Shown piece after piece: positions 45,618-54,244 of a DNA stretch of 64,000 nt; within the stretch, counting starts at the first letter, position 1; every line of letters starts with the position of its first letter. The DNA lies in the NCBI RefSeq assembly GCF_000271845.1, contig NZ_JH719392.1, forward strand, positions 659,928 to 723,927, read 5' to 3'. A program made the translations under genes and the position numbers. The stretch is from Rhizobium leguminosarum bv. trifolii WSM2297. GTDB lineage: Bacteria; Pseudomonadota; Alphaproteobacteria; Rhizobiales; Rhizobiaceae. The notes below the pieces were generated by a model. That model searched no databases and was not told the origin of the DNA. It saw only the letters and a list, made by a program, of their open reading frames with translations.

Positions 45618-48409
45618 CAGACTTCGAACTTTGTGAAATCAAAGCCGCCATTCTTGTCACCTTGGACCTCTGACCGGACGCGCCATCGATACCGCGCGCC
45701 GGAGAACGTGTCGGTGTCCAGCCCGGCTGGAGCAGTGATGACTTCTCGCACCAGGAACCGTGGACTGTCTTGCGCCGCATCGCCCAGAACTGCGGCAACC
45801 TTCGACCAGTCCTCGTAAAAGTACTCGGCCAGCAAGGGGATCACCTTGTATCGCATCACCGACGCGATCTTGGCGCGAGTGTCGCAGCCGGTGAAATAGG
45901 CATGCCCGATTTGGTGTTCGCGATCGAACAGATACTCGATCCGTTCATTGATCGTGCGCAAAAGCTTCCGCAGGTCGATCCCTTCTACGTCAGCCCGCAG
46001 CACATCGGGATCCGGCATCAGCTCGCGGAAGGTGAACCGGCGGCGGAGTGCGGTGTCCAGAAGCGCGATCGACCTGTCGGCCGTGTTCATCGTGGCGATG
46101 ATGTGAAGGTTGGACGGAACACCGAAGCGCTTCTTTGAATAGGGCAAGGTCAGCCGGATTTCATTCGCCGTGCCAAGCCGTTTGTCGGGCTCCAGAAGCG
46201 TGATCAGTTCCCCGAATACCTTCGAAATGTTGGCCCGGTTCACCTCGTCGATGATGAGGACGTGGGGACGTGGATTGGCCGGCGCCTCGGAGCCGAGGAC
46301 TTGGGACTCCAGAGCCGGCCAGTCGATCAGGTCCCGCTCGAGCGGATAGATCGGATGAAACGAGGTAAAGGGTGTCTCGTAGAACGTGGATCGATCGATC
46401 CCTGCTGGATGGGTCCATATCCATTCCACCGGCCGCGCGTGCCTCGCCGCCGCACCCTCCGACGATGGTGTGAACTTGTAGTCGCCGGCGAAGCGTCCGA
46501 ATGCAACCACCCTGTTTCGACCAACCGTGAGAATGACATAGGCCCCATCTGCCGCGCCCGATCGCACCAGCCACGTTCCATAGACCGTAGCATGATTGCC
46601 CTTGACCGAAGCATCATCGACCTTCCGGCGTTGCTTGATCGCCTCCCAATCCTCGTATTCCGGGGCGGACCAATCCGTATCGCCCCCGAAGCCCCAAGCA
46701 ATTTCCTTCTCGTCGATGGCCCGCTGCAGATCCGCCCGCCAATCCTCGCCGGTGAGGCCGATGCGATAGATCCGGCGCGTCCGGTCTAGCCCACCAGCCC
46801 CGGCGTCGCCGCGATCGTCTGCGGCTCGTTCGCTTATGCGTTTGAAAATGCCGGCCTGTGGCTCCAGCCGGAACCCCGAGGAAACTTCTTCTTCCAGCGG
46901 CGCCTCGGGATCAGGCGATCGACCCGTCGTTGGTCTCAGGCCCTCGACGAATTCCTCATAGGACATCGACTGATGGAACGTGACGAACTCGATGCGTCCG
47001 CTGTCCACGAGGCGGCGGTACTCGGCCATCAGCGCGTCGCGTTTGTCATTGCCTAGGAAGGGTTTTGCTTCCGTGTCGCCCAAGCAAAGCCGGACAGCCT
47101 CCCAGGCTGTTTGGTACGTCTTACCCGTACCAGGCGGGCCGTAAAGGATGAGATTGGTAGCGGGCGTCTGGGCGGAGTAATCAGGGCTCATGCTGGACTG
47201 CCCTTTCGAGGGGGTGAGTTGATAGGTCAGTATGGTCGCCGAACTTTCATCGACCCCGGTCTGTGTTGGCTTGGGGACTCTCGCCAGTTCCTGAAACGCC
47301 TCGCTACGCAAGGCGGACCAAACATTGCGATAGTGATGGGTAGGGAATAGTTTTTCCGACACATCTCCAACGCGCACAGCCACTTTCGCATCGCCCCTCT
47401 CACGGGCGGGCTCAATGAAATAGTTCAATGCGACAAGCCGTGCGCGATCTGCACCTTTTATGAGATAATCCTTGTCTGGTGGAACAACAGGCTTGTCGTC
47501 TTGATCAACGATGATGAAGCCTGAGTTGTGGAGCGCCGCTGCCGAGTAGGTGGGACCACCCCATCCGCCTGAACTGCCTTTGGTTCCGTTCGCGCAGAAA
47601 TGAACCGGTTTTGACGGATAAACTCGGTTAGGCCGCAGTCTGGTTGACCTTACCCAATAGTCCCGCGGCTCACCGAAAGCCTCGAATACGTCCGCATTCG
47701 CCCCGCTGCTTCGATAGGAGTCATAAGCATCCATTGCAGCTTCAATCGCGTCGCGCCCCATGGGTTCAGGTTCTAAAGCTTCCTCTTTTCTGACAACCTC
47801 GTACCCCAGTCGCTCAAGCGTGCTGAAAGCCTGTGTTTCACCGAAACCATGGAAGAACTCCTTAGCCGATAGCGCACGGCCATTGGGCAAATGCGCAAGA
47901 GATCCCGCGACAGTTGCCTTGGCGGGATAGGTCTGCTCCCCGACGCTTCCTTTGACCCAAACTTGCGGACGGACGAATCCAGCTCTCGAAAGGAAGCCAT
48001 TCAGGCCCAATCGGTCGCAATCGAGCATCGCTGCATCGATTTCCTTCCTGGTCAGGAGGTCGAGTAATGCCTGTTGCGATTCAGAACCAGCAGTCACTGC
48101 GCCGTCCAAGCCGTCGTTCTTCCAATGGCTGCCGTTGCTGTTGCCGTCGATGACGACCCCAGCAGCGGCGCTTTTGCTGGAAAAGACATGGTCCTTGGCA
48201 AATCGAAAGAGTGCCGGATTGTCATCAGGCACCAAGATGCCTGAAGCAACCAGCCGATCACGCTCAGGGCGATTGCGCTTCTCCTTGGGCGTACCCTCAC
48301 GCATGGTGGTCGATCCGACACGAACCAGAAACTGCGTGCTGGAAAGCTCCTTGCCGTATGCCAAGGCCTGCTCCTTCCTGATAACCAGCCAGCCATCATT
48401 GTCAATCAT
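45617..48409 (-). CDS. mcrB: McrB-type AAA+ GTPase with DUF4357 and EVE-like domains
   Basis: The 930-aa motor subunit has an N-terminal DUF4357-like segment (about 65-100; HVFSSKSAAAGVVIDGNSNG). The AAA+ module starts with LYGPPGTGKTYQTAWEAVRL (about 423) and the family's FHQSMSYEEFVEGLRP. An insertion of about 150 residues (540-690) resembles an EVE/PUA-like domain: GEDWRADLQRAIDEKEIAWG, VYGTWLVRSGAADGAYVILT, RVVAFGRFAG. Walker B VLIIDEVNRANISKVFGEL (about 718) and TALRRRFTFREL complete the ATPase. EVE domains read modified cytosines, so this insertion may set specificity. The ATG overlaps the upstream helicase stop (ATGA). Confidence 0.88.
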   Translation of the reverse strand: MIDNDGWLVIRKEQALAYGKELSSTQFLVRVGSTTMREGTPKEKRNRPERDRLVASGILVPDDNPALFRFAKDHVFSSKSAAAGVVIDGNSNGSHWKNDGLDGAVTAGSESQQALLDLLTRKEIDAAMLDCDRLGLNGFLSRAGFVRPQVWVKGSVGEQTYPAKATVAGSLAHLPNGRALSAKEFFHGFGETQAFSTLERLGYEVVRKEEALEPEPMGRDAIEAAMDAYDSYRSSGANADVFEAFGEPRDYWVRSTRLRPNRVYPSKPVHFCANGTKGSSGGWGGPTYSAAALHNSGFIIVDQDDKPVVPPDKDYLIKGADRARLVALNYFIEPARERGDAKVAVRVGDVSEKLFPTHHYRNVWSALRSEAFQELARVPKPTQTGVDESSATILTYQLTPSKGQSSMSPDYSAQTPATNLILYGPPGTGKTYQTAWEAVRLCLGDTEAKPFLGNDKRDALMAEYRRLVDSGRIEFVTFHQSMSYEEFVEGLRPTTGRSPDPEAPLEEEVSSGFRLEPQAGIFKRISERAADDRGDAGAGGLDRTRRIYRIGLTGEDWRADLQRAIDEKEIAWGFGGDTDWSAPEYEDWEAIKQRRKVDDASVKGNHATVYGTWLVRSGAADGAYVILTVGRNRVVAFGRFAGDYKFTPSSEGAAARHARPVEWIWTHPAGIDRSTFYETPFTSFHPIYPLERDLIDWPALESQVLGSEAPANPRPHVLIIDEVNRANISKVFGELITLLEPDKRLGTANEIRLTLPYSKKRFGVPSNLHIIATMNTADRSIALLDTALRRRFTFRELMPDPDVLRADVEGIDLRKLLRTINERIEYLFDREHQIGHAYFTGCDTRAKIASVMRYKVIPLLAEYFYEDWSKVAAVLGDAAQDSPRFLVREVITAPAGLDTDTFSGARYRWRVRSEVQGDKNGGFDFTKFEV

Positions 48410-51400
48410 GCACTTCCCTCTCCGAAAGGTATCATCTGCAACGCGCACAGCGTATTCACCAGCCGCATCTGCTCGACGGTATCGCACTTCGCCTCGCGCA
48501 GACGCGGCGCGCCAAAGACCAGCGTCAATCCTTTCGCGCGGGACACGGCCACGTTGATCCGGTTCAACGAAAATAGAAACTCCGTCCCACGCGCAGTTTC
48601 GTCGGCCGACGATGCAGTCATAGAGACAAGGCAGACCGGCGCCTCCTGTCCCTGGAACTTGTCTACCGTGCCGACACGGATAGCTTCCGGCAGCGCGTCA
48701 CGCAACGCGTTGACCTGCGTGTTATAGGGAGCGACGACGATGATGTCGCTTGCGCGCATCGGGCGCGTGGTGCCGTCCTTGCCGGTCCATGTGCCCTTCA
48801 GCAGATCGGTCGTGGCAGCGGAGATGGCCGCGACCTCCTCGGACGCAATCTGCGCGTTCCCTTCGTGGGGCACCGGCACCCAGAACGCGCCGGCCGCGGG
48901 GAAGCTTGTGCCTCGAACGGCCTGGAGTGCGGTGTCGGGATGGCTTTCCAGTCTCCCCTCGTAGACCTGATCCGAGACGAAGCGGCAGACATCCGGGTGC
49001 ATCCGGCGTGAGACGGGCAGGAAGATGCCCCGGTCCGACGGCACGGTAGCGTGGTCGCCCAACATCCAGTCGAGGCAGGAGAGGTTCGCGGGTTCCGGGT
49101 GCGCGCCTTGAATAACCTGCGGCAGTTGACGTGGGTCACCCACCAGCACGATGTTGCGCGCCGCCCGGCCCATCGCTGCCATGTTCGCGAGACCGACCTG
49201 TCCGGCCTCGTCCACGAAGAGGCAGTCGAAAGCCTGCACGTTCTCGTCGCGGGCAAAAAACCAAGCGGTGGCACCGACCACATGTCTGCCAGCAGCAGCA
49301 TCTCCATTACTGTTAGTGCGACGAACGAGGCAATTGTCGGGGTAGCTATCCTCCTCGGCTGAGGTCTTGTGGACGAGATCTAGCGTGATCGGCAGATCCT
49401 CGTCTTCCAGGGCGCTGAGACAGCCCATCAGCACGTTGCGGATCGCCTCATGGCTGTTCGAGGTGACGCCAACGCGCGCGCCCTTTTTCACCAGCGACAG
49501 GATCGCTCGGGCGGTGACATAGGTTTTGCCGGTCCCTGGTGGTCCTTGGATCGGCAGCACGGTGCCGTCCATCGCGCCCACAGCGGCGATGATGCCCGCA
49601 ACCGGATCGGCAACGGGCTGCAACGGGCCGGTGGTGAGGCGGGGAACCGCACGGGACAGCAGGTCATCGACAGCACGATAGGCGCGCGGGCCGCACTGAT
49701 CGGCGATCACGTCGCGCAAAGCCGTGGCGATCACCTTGGTGTCCACTGGCCAATCAGGATGCAACGTCAGCCGGTCAGTCAGAAGATGATCCTTGCCCGG
49801 CCCGGCCTTAACCGTGATTTGCCTCGTCCTGCGATCTATCTCCTCAATACTGACCGAGACGGGCGGGCCGTCGACGACCGGCACGGTGGCGCTCTTTCCG
49901 CCGCGCAACTTGGTCTCCTGCGGCGGAAAGCGGTAGCTCCGCGCGAAGGAACGCTTGACAGGCGTCACTGGGCCGATCGTCACAAGCCCCGCAAGCGCGT
50001 CGAGGTCGTCGATCAGATCTTCCTCATCTTTGGTCGCTGAATCGAACACCGCCCATTGCGCGGGCTTGGCCTCGCGCCTGTGGAACAGGCCGAGGTTGAA
50101 TAGCATCGCCTGCCGATCCTCGGGCAAACCCGCTGTCGCAAGAGTGGCGCGCAACTCTTGCGTCTCAGCGTCCTCCTCGGTCTCTTTCGGTCCTGCGTCC
50201 TGGCCAGGCTGCGGCCAAGGGCCCGGCGGCCGGATGCTCACCAACCAGTCGCGCAATTCTTCGGTCGAGATACAGTCGATGCGGTTGTAATCCTCGATCT
50301 CATTCAGGATGTGCTGGTCGCTCGTCTCGCGCCAATTCTCGTAAGCGACAACCGACCCGCCCGCCGTCTTGACCTCGCCCTCACGCTTGCGGTCGTAAAA
50401 CGCCTCCATCGACTTGATGGAATAGTTCTGCTCTGATCCGATAAGTCCGCCCCGCACCACGGCGAATAGGTTAACAAAGCGCCGCTCGCGCAGCAGGCGA
50501 TCGAGGAGGGCCTCGCCGATCCCGTATTTCGCAGTCAGTCGCCGAAGCGCGGTAATCTCATAAGCAGCGTAGTGGTAGATTCGGGCCTGCGGGTATTCCT
50601 CCAACCGCGCGCGGAAGAAGGTCAGAAGATCCTCCAGCGCCCGTGCCTCAGCGGCGTGATCATGCGCCCAAAAGGCCCGAAACTGCCCGTCGTGCCAGAT
50701 ACCGTGCAGATACTCGAGCCCACCGTCAAAATGCGGGTCGCCCTCTATGTCATAGAAAAGATCGCCTGACTGCGGCTCAGGCAGCAAGTCAAAGCCCTTG
50801 CCCGGCTCCGGGGCGCGCAATTCGAAGGTTGGTCCGCCCGACTTTCTGGCCTGCTGCAACCGGGCTTGCGTCACTAGACGAAGGCGGGTTCCTTCGGCCA
50901 TGCCTCGCACGGGTTGGTCGAGTCCAGCCAGTGCCTCCATTGTCGCAGTGCCCGCAGCCTCCAGCTTCTTCACCTGCCCACGGTTGATGTTGGCGACATT
51001 GAACAGGCTGTCCTCGGCCTGCCAAACGCTTTCACAATGACCCGCCCAACGACAAAGGCCGCAATCGGCGCAAGGGATGGGCCGTGTCGGTTGCGGGTCA
51101 GCCACGAACCTCTCAAGCCGCGCCCGTGCGGCCCGTGCGTAATGGGCGTAGTCAGTGAGCCGCAGCATGGCGCGTTCGCCGCTGCCCAATTCGACATATG
51201 CGAATTCTGGCGCCACACCCTGAATCTCGATCAACAGGTCAGAATAGAGGACGAGTTGCAGCACATGCTTTGGATGCGGTCGACGTTTCAGCTTGGTGTC
51301 TGCCACCTCGTAGCTAAAAGGACCAAGCGTCGAAGGGCGATCCACCCGCATCAGGAAATCCGACCATCCGCCCCAGTTGCCTGACAGGAACGCTCCCTGG

Positions 51401-51693
51401 AACAAGACCTCGGCCCCTTGCGCCAACGCATCTCGAGTGGCATCGGCATCCGCGGCCAGATCACCACGCGGGATCTCGACCACCGCCCGGCCCGAGACTT
51501 TAAGCCTTTCCAAGTGCGCTGCTTCGTGTGCATCGCCCTGTTTTTGCAGCAGGGCCGCATCTTCGCTGTCTTCACCAGGTTCCGGCCCCTCGCCGCGCAG
51601 CCGCATCAGGTCGAGTGTAGTCGCATGAGCGCAACCCATGAACCGCATCAGGTCGGTCGCCGAAAAAAAGATAGTGCCGCCAATGTCTCTCAT
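48406..51693 (-). CDS. TM0106-family RecB-like nuclease / SF1 helicase
   Basis: The 1095-aa protein starts with a RecB-like nuclease region (FSATDLMRFMGCAHATTLDL, YEVADTKLKRRPHPKHVLQL) closed by the cysteine set CADCGLCRWAGHC near 213, perhaps an iron-sulfur or zinc site. An RNase H-like domain follows (LFYDIEGDPHFDGGLEYLHG, about 316). A UPF1/Dna2-like SF1 helicase completes it with IQGPPGTGKTYVTARAI (about 721), CLFVDEAGQVGLANM, GDPRQLPQVIQG and VDKFQGQEAPVCLVSMT. It is first in the operon with mcrB and mcrC, overlapping mcrB by 4 nt. AGGGCGACC precedes the ATG at 51693. Confidence 0.88.
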   Translation of the reverse strand: MRDIGGTIFFSATDLMRFMGCAHATTLDLMRLRGEGPEPGEDSEDAALLQKQGDAHEAAHLERLKVSGRAVVEIPRGDLAADADATRDALAQGAEVLFQGAFLSGNWGGWSDFLMRVDRPSTLGPFSYEVADTKLKRRPHPKHVLQLVLYSDLLIEIQGVAPEFAYVELGSGERAMLRLTDYAHYARAARARLERFVADPQPTRPIPCADCGLCRWAGHCESVWQAEDSLFNVANINRGQVKKLEAAGTATMEALAGLDQPVRGMAEGTRLRLVTQARLQQARKSGGPTFELRAPEPGKGFDLLPEPQSGDLFYDIEGDPHFDGGLEYLHGIWHDGQFRAFWAHDHAAEARALEDLLTFFRARLEEYPQARIYHYAAYEITALRRLTAKYGIGEALLDRLLRERRFVNLFAVVRGGLIGSEQNYSIKSMEAFYDRKREGEVKTAGGSVVAYENWRETSDQHILNEIEDYNRIDCISTEELRDWLVSIRPPGPWPQPGQDAGPKETEEDAETQELRATLATAGLPEDRQAMLFNLGLFHRREAKPAQWAVFDSATKDEEDLIDDLDALAGLVTIGPVTPVKRSFARSYRFPPQETKLRGGKSATVPVVDGPPVSVSIEEIDRRTRQITVKAGPGKDHLLTDRLTLHPDWPVDTKVIATALRDVIADQCGPRAYRAVDDLLSRAVPRLTTGPLQPVADPVAGIIAAVGAMDGTVLPIQGPPGTGKTYVTARAILSLVKKGARVGVTSNSHEAIRNVLMGCLSALEDEDLPITLDLVHKTSAEEDSYPDNCLVRRTNSNGDAAAGRHVVGATAWFFARDENVQAFDCLFVDEAGQVGLANMAAMGRAARNIVLVGDPRQLPQVIQGAHPEPANLSCLDWMLGDHATVPSDRGIFLPVSRRMHPDVCRFVSDQVYEGRLESHPDTALQAVRGTSFPAAGAFWVPVPHEGNAQIASEEVAAISAATTDLLKGTWTGKDGTTRPMRASDIIVVAPYNTQVNALRDALPEAIRVGTVDKFQGQEAPVCLVSMTASSADETARGTEFLFSLNRINVAVSRAKGLTLVFGAPRLREAKCDTVEQMRLVNTLCALQMIPFGEGSA

Positions 51694-51842
51694 GGTCGCC
51701 CTACAATCTCGAATAAGAGCAACCCGAAGAAGAATCGTCTCGCCAGATCGCAGCTTCTTAAATAAACGCCATGGGTGTCAATTCGCGTCAGACACCGCAA
51801 TTGATTGAATTGATGCGCAGTGCCCGAAAAAGCTTTCTCTTG

Positions 51843-52112
51843 TCAGCCGGCGGGCGCCCGCACGATCCGCAGGCTTTTCGCCGCGATCAGCGATCCAGGT
51901 TTGCCTTTCGAGCTCATGCGAAGAGCAAAGCCACGCTCGATTAGCACCGCCGCCTCCTCCAGCGTCTTCACATAGGTCGCATTGTCGGCATGATGCCGGT
52001 GCTTGCCATGCGCCGGGTCGGCGAGCTGATAGCCTTTTGAAGTGACGGACGGTTCCTCCACCGCGCCGCTGCGAGAGGAAATCCGTTCGATCCTAATGAC
52101 ACTTCCGCGCAT
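51843..52112 (-). CDS. 89-aa basic protein of unknown function
   Basis: AAGGAAAAGC directly before the ATG at 52112 supports translation from there. The protein is basic (GKHRHHADNATYVKTLEEAA) with VIRIERISSRSG at the start and GFALRMSSKGKPGSLIAAKS near the end. It has no cysteine, membrane segment or known motif. It lies between the divergent WYL regulator and the helicase-mcrBC operon, on the operon strand with a 149-bp gap. Its location suggests a regulatory or accessory part of this module; no function is assigned. Confidence 0.65.
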   Translation of the reverse strand: MRGSVIRIERISSRSGAVEEPSVTSKGYQLADPAHGKHRHHADNATYVKTLEEAAVLIERGFALRMSSKGKPGSLIAAKSLRIVRAPAG

Positions 52113-52245
52113 TGCTTTTCCTTTCAGTGCTCTCGTACGCCTGCCGCGCCACTTGTCATGTAACTCATCTGGCAATCGGCTCGACAGGACGCAGAAACAT
52201 TTCTAGCTTACGGGGGTGACAAATTCTGGCAGGCTGACGGTGCGC

Positions 52246-53223
52246 ATGTCTTCTTTTTCAAAGGCACAGGATCTAATACGCCTCGCGCAGATGGCAGCGG
52301 CGCGGCGGGGCGGCATCGGCCTCGAAGATATCTGTGCGGAGTTTGGTGTGTCCCATCGCACAGCCCAGCGCATGACCGAAGCACTTGAGGGAACCTTCGG
52401 CAACGTGGAGGCAGAGGATGGGCCAGACCGTAAACGGCGCTGGCGGCTAGTCGATCCCGGCCTCGCCCGGCTTCAACTGCGGTATGAAACTGGCATTGAA
52501 GCGTTGGAGATCGCTGCTCGCACTGCCGAGGCTGAGGGTCGACTACGCCACTCCCGCGCGCTGGACGACCTGCGTGAGGGAATGTTAGCGCGGGTTCCGG
52601 CGCGAGCACGGGTCGAAGCCGACGCCGAGGCGGTTCTAACGGCCATGGGCCAGGTAATGCGACCTGGCCCACGAGTTCGCTTGGCCCCAGACATCCTCGA
52701 TGCGATCATTGAAGCTCTTCGCGGCCCCTTCCGCCTGCGGGTGCGCTACAATCAGGATGGCGCGACACGTATCCTGGAACCACATGGGGTGCTGCTGGGC
52801 CACCGGACCTACCTTGCTGCTCGCGATCCGGCCAAAGCGGACGAGGTGCGCAACTTCCGCATCGACCTCATTCACGAGGCACAAACCCTGAACGAAAGCT
52901 TCACGCTGCAAGAAGGGTTCACTATCGGAGACTACGCCGCGCAGGCCTTTGGTGTCTGGCAGGATCCAGAACAATTCGGAGAGGTCATCTGGCGATTTGC
53001 ACCGGAGGCTGCTGAGCGCGCTGCCGGCTTCCGTTTCCACCCCCGGCAGGTGCTGGATCGCCAGGATGACGGGAGCCTTTTGGTCCGGTTCAAGGCATCG
53101 GGATGGCTCGAGATGACGTGGCATCTCTATCAATGGGGCGACAAGGTTGAGGTGATCGCGCCCAAGGGACTGAAGACCCTAGTTAATGGCTATCAAAGGT
53201 CGGATTTCAAAGCCTTGCCATGA
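52246..53223 (+). CDS. WYL-domain transcriptional regulator of the mcr module
   Basis: The roughly 325-aa protein has an N-terminal winged helix-turn-helix (LIRLAQMAAARRGGIGLEDI, FGVSHRTAQRMTEALEG), then a WYL domain (VRYNQDGATRILEPHGVLLG, ARDPAKADEVRNFRID) and the C-terminal WCX extension (EVIWRFAPEAAERAAGF, WHLYQWGDKVEVIAPKGLK). WYL repressors such as BrxR and CapW control defence loci and sense nucleic acid or nucleotides. It is transcribed away from the 89-aa gene and mcr operon, so the roughly 130-bp gap is the likely operator. A GTG at 52216 is an alternative start. Confidence 0.88.
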   Translation: MSSFSKAQDLIRLAQMAAARRGGIGLEDICAEFGVSHRTAQRMTEALEGTFGNVEAEDGPDRKRRWRLVDPGLARLQLRYETGIEALEIAARTAEAEGRLRHSRALDDLREGMLARVPARARVEADAEAVLTAMGQVMRPGPRVRLAPDILDAIIEALRGPFRLRVRYNQDGATRILEPHGVLLGHRTYLAARDPAKADEVRNFRIDLIHEAQTLNESFTLQEGFTIGDYAAQAFGVWQDPEQFGEVIWRFAPEAAERAAGFRFHPRQVLDRQDDGSLLVRFKASGWLEMTWHLYQWGDKVEVIAPKGLKTLVNGYQRSDFKALP

Positions 53224-53447
53224 TCGGGTTCCGAGCAGGGACCTCAAAGCAGAATATTTCAGGCCGCATTTCCAATGCCCCGTTCGCGGTTGCCGTCGCG
53301 CGCCGCGAAGCTGGAAGGTCGCGTGGATGGTCGCACACAGAGACAACGTCTGTTTCTCGAGATGAAACATCGCATGGCAACGACAGATATGGGACGCAAG
53401 GGGACAAACGCGCGGTGATCGTTAGAGGGAAAGTTGGGACCTCAAAA

Positions 53448-53590
53448 GCGGAAATAATTGCCGCTCCTCCCCTCCGGTTGGGCACAAGGGTGGCATCCAC
53501 GGTCGCTCGCGACGGAAAAACAGAGGGAATTTCAGGGTTTTTTCGCTAAGCTGTTGAAATCATGTGAGAATCCAAGGTCCCCAGGCAAGC
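53448..53590. repeat. module-border repeat, copy C
   Basis: GCGGAAATAATTGCCGC opens it. It lacks part of the middle segment found in A, B and D, and has a weaker hairpin (53528-53561) and core GAATCCAAGGTCCCCAG (53568-53584). It is followed 196 bp later (start to start) by copy D with no gene between. Confidence 0.85.
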
Positions 53591-53643
53591 CATTTTTTGG
53601 ACCTATTCCCTCTTTCAGTAGTTTCCATTCCCCACCAGAAAAA

Positions 53644-53806
53644 GGTGGCAATTATTGCCGCTCGCCCGATCCTGTTGACTGATGCCCAAACCCAGGGCAC
53701 AAAGGTGGCATCCACGGTCGCTCGCGACGGAAAAGCAGAGGGAATTTCAAGGCTATCTTGTTAAGCCATTGAAATCATGTGAGAATCCAGGTTCCCCAGG
53801 CAGGCA
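53644..53806. repeat. module-border repeat, copy D (contains putative attR)
   Basis: The parts match copy A with one mismatch over some 55 bp of the middle segment. The hairpin lies at 53743-53776. The core at 53783-53799 is GAATCCAGGTTCCCCAG, identical to the tRNA-derived core at 13919-13935 and in the same orientation. Confidence 0.85.
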
Positions 53807-54244
53807 CAATTTACGCCTGTACCGCCTCATTCTGATCTTATGATCGTCTCCAGAAATCCTGCAGGTTTTACAGCTACATGTTACCTTTTCCGCGCCGCTA
53901 GCCGCAGCTTCGCGCTACTCCGATTTCGCAATCTACGATCGCACTAGAATTAGCTGGGGACCCGGTTCCCTAAAACACGATCTTCCGCTTCGCGCCAAGA
54001 ACTGTCATCCGCAAGCCGGTCGACGCAGGCTCGTTTCGACCCACGACTGCCATTCACGAATGACTATCGCAATTTCCGGTGATGGCGCGCAACCAGACGT
54101 TCTCCCCGGAGAACGATTGGTGCGCTCCACCTCGGTCGCCGGCACGGCTTCAGCGATCGGACGGTATCGTTCACTCGCTCTCGGCGCGCGTCGCACGGTC
54201 GCACTGTGATCTTGCGGGCGCGCGGATTAGGTGTATCGAGCCTT

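Larger units (their letters stand above)
53224..54244. other. 1021-bp intergenic region at the island's right end
   Basis: It contains repeats C and D in tandem, the putative attR core, TTTTACAGCTACATGTTACC (53865-53884) and GCTGGGGACC (53953-53962). Plus-strand frames across C and D give similar peptides only because they translate the repeat. From 53970 to 54244 I see no gene or repeat; this is presumably the start of flanking chromosome. Confidence 0.6.

Noticed and set aside
53220..53764. Plus-strand frames over repeats C and D with similar peptides
   Set aside because: They translate the repeats; starts are arbitrary and no family signature is present.
37708..53806. CRISPR array
   Set aside because: The four repeats are about 160 bp long and mostly kilobases apart; there is no short regular repeat-spacer pattern and no cas gene.
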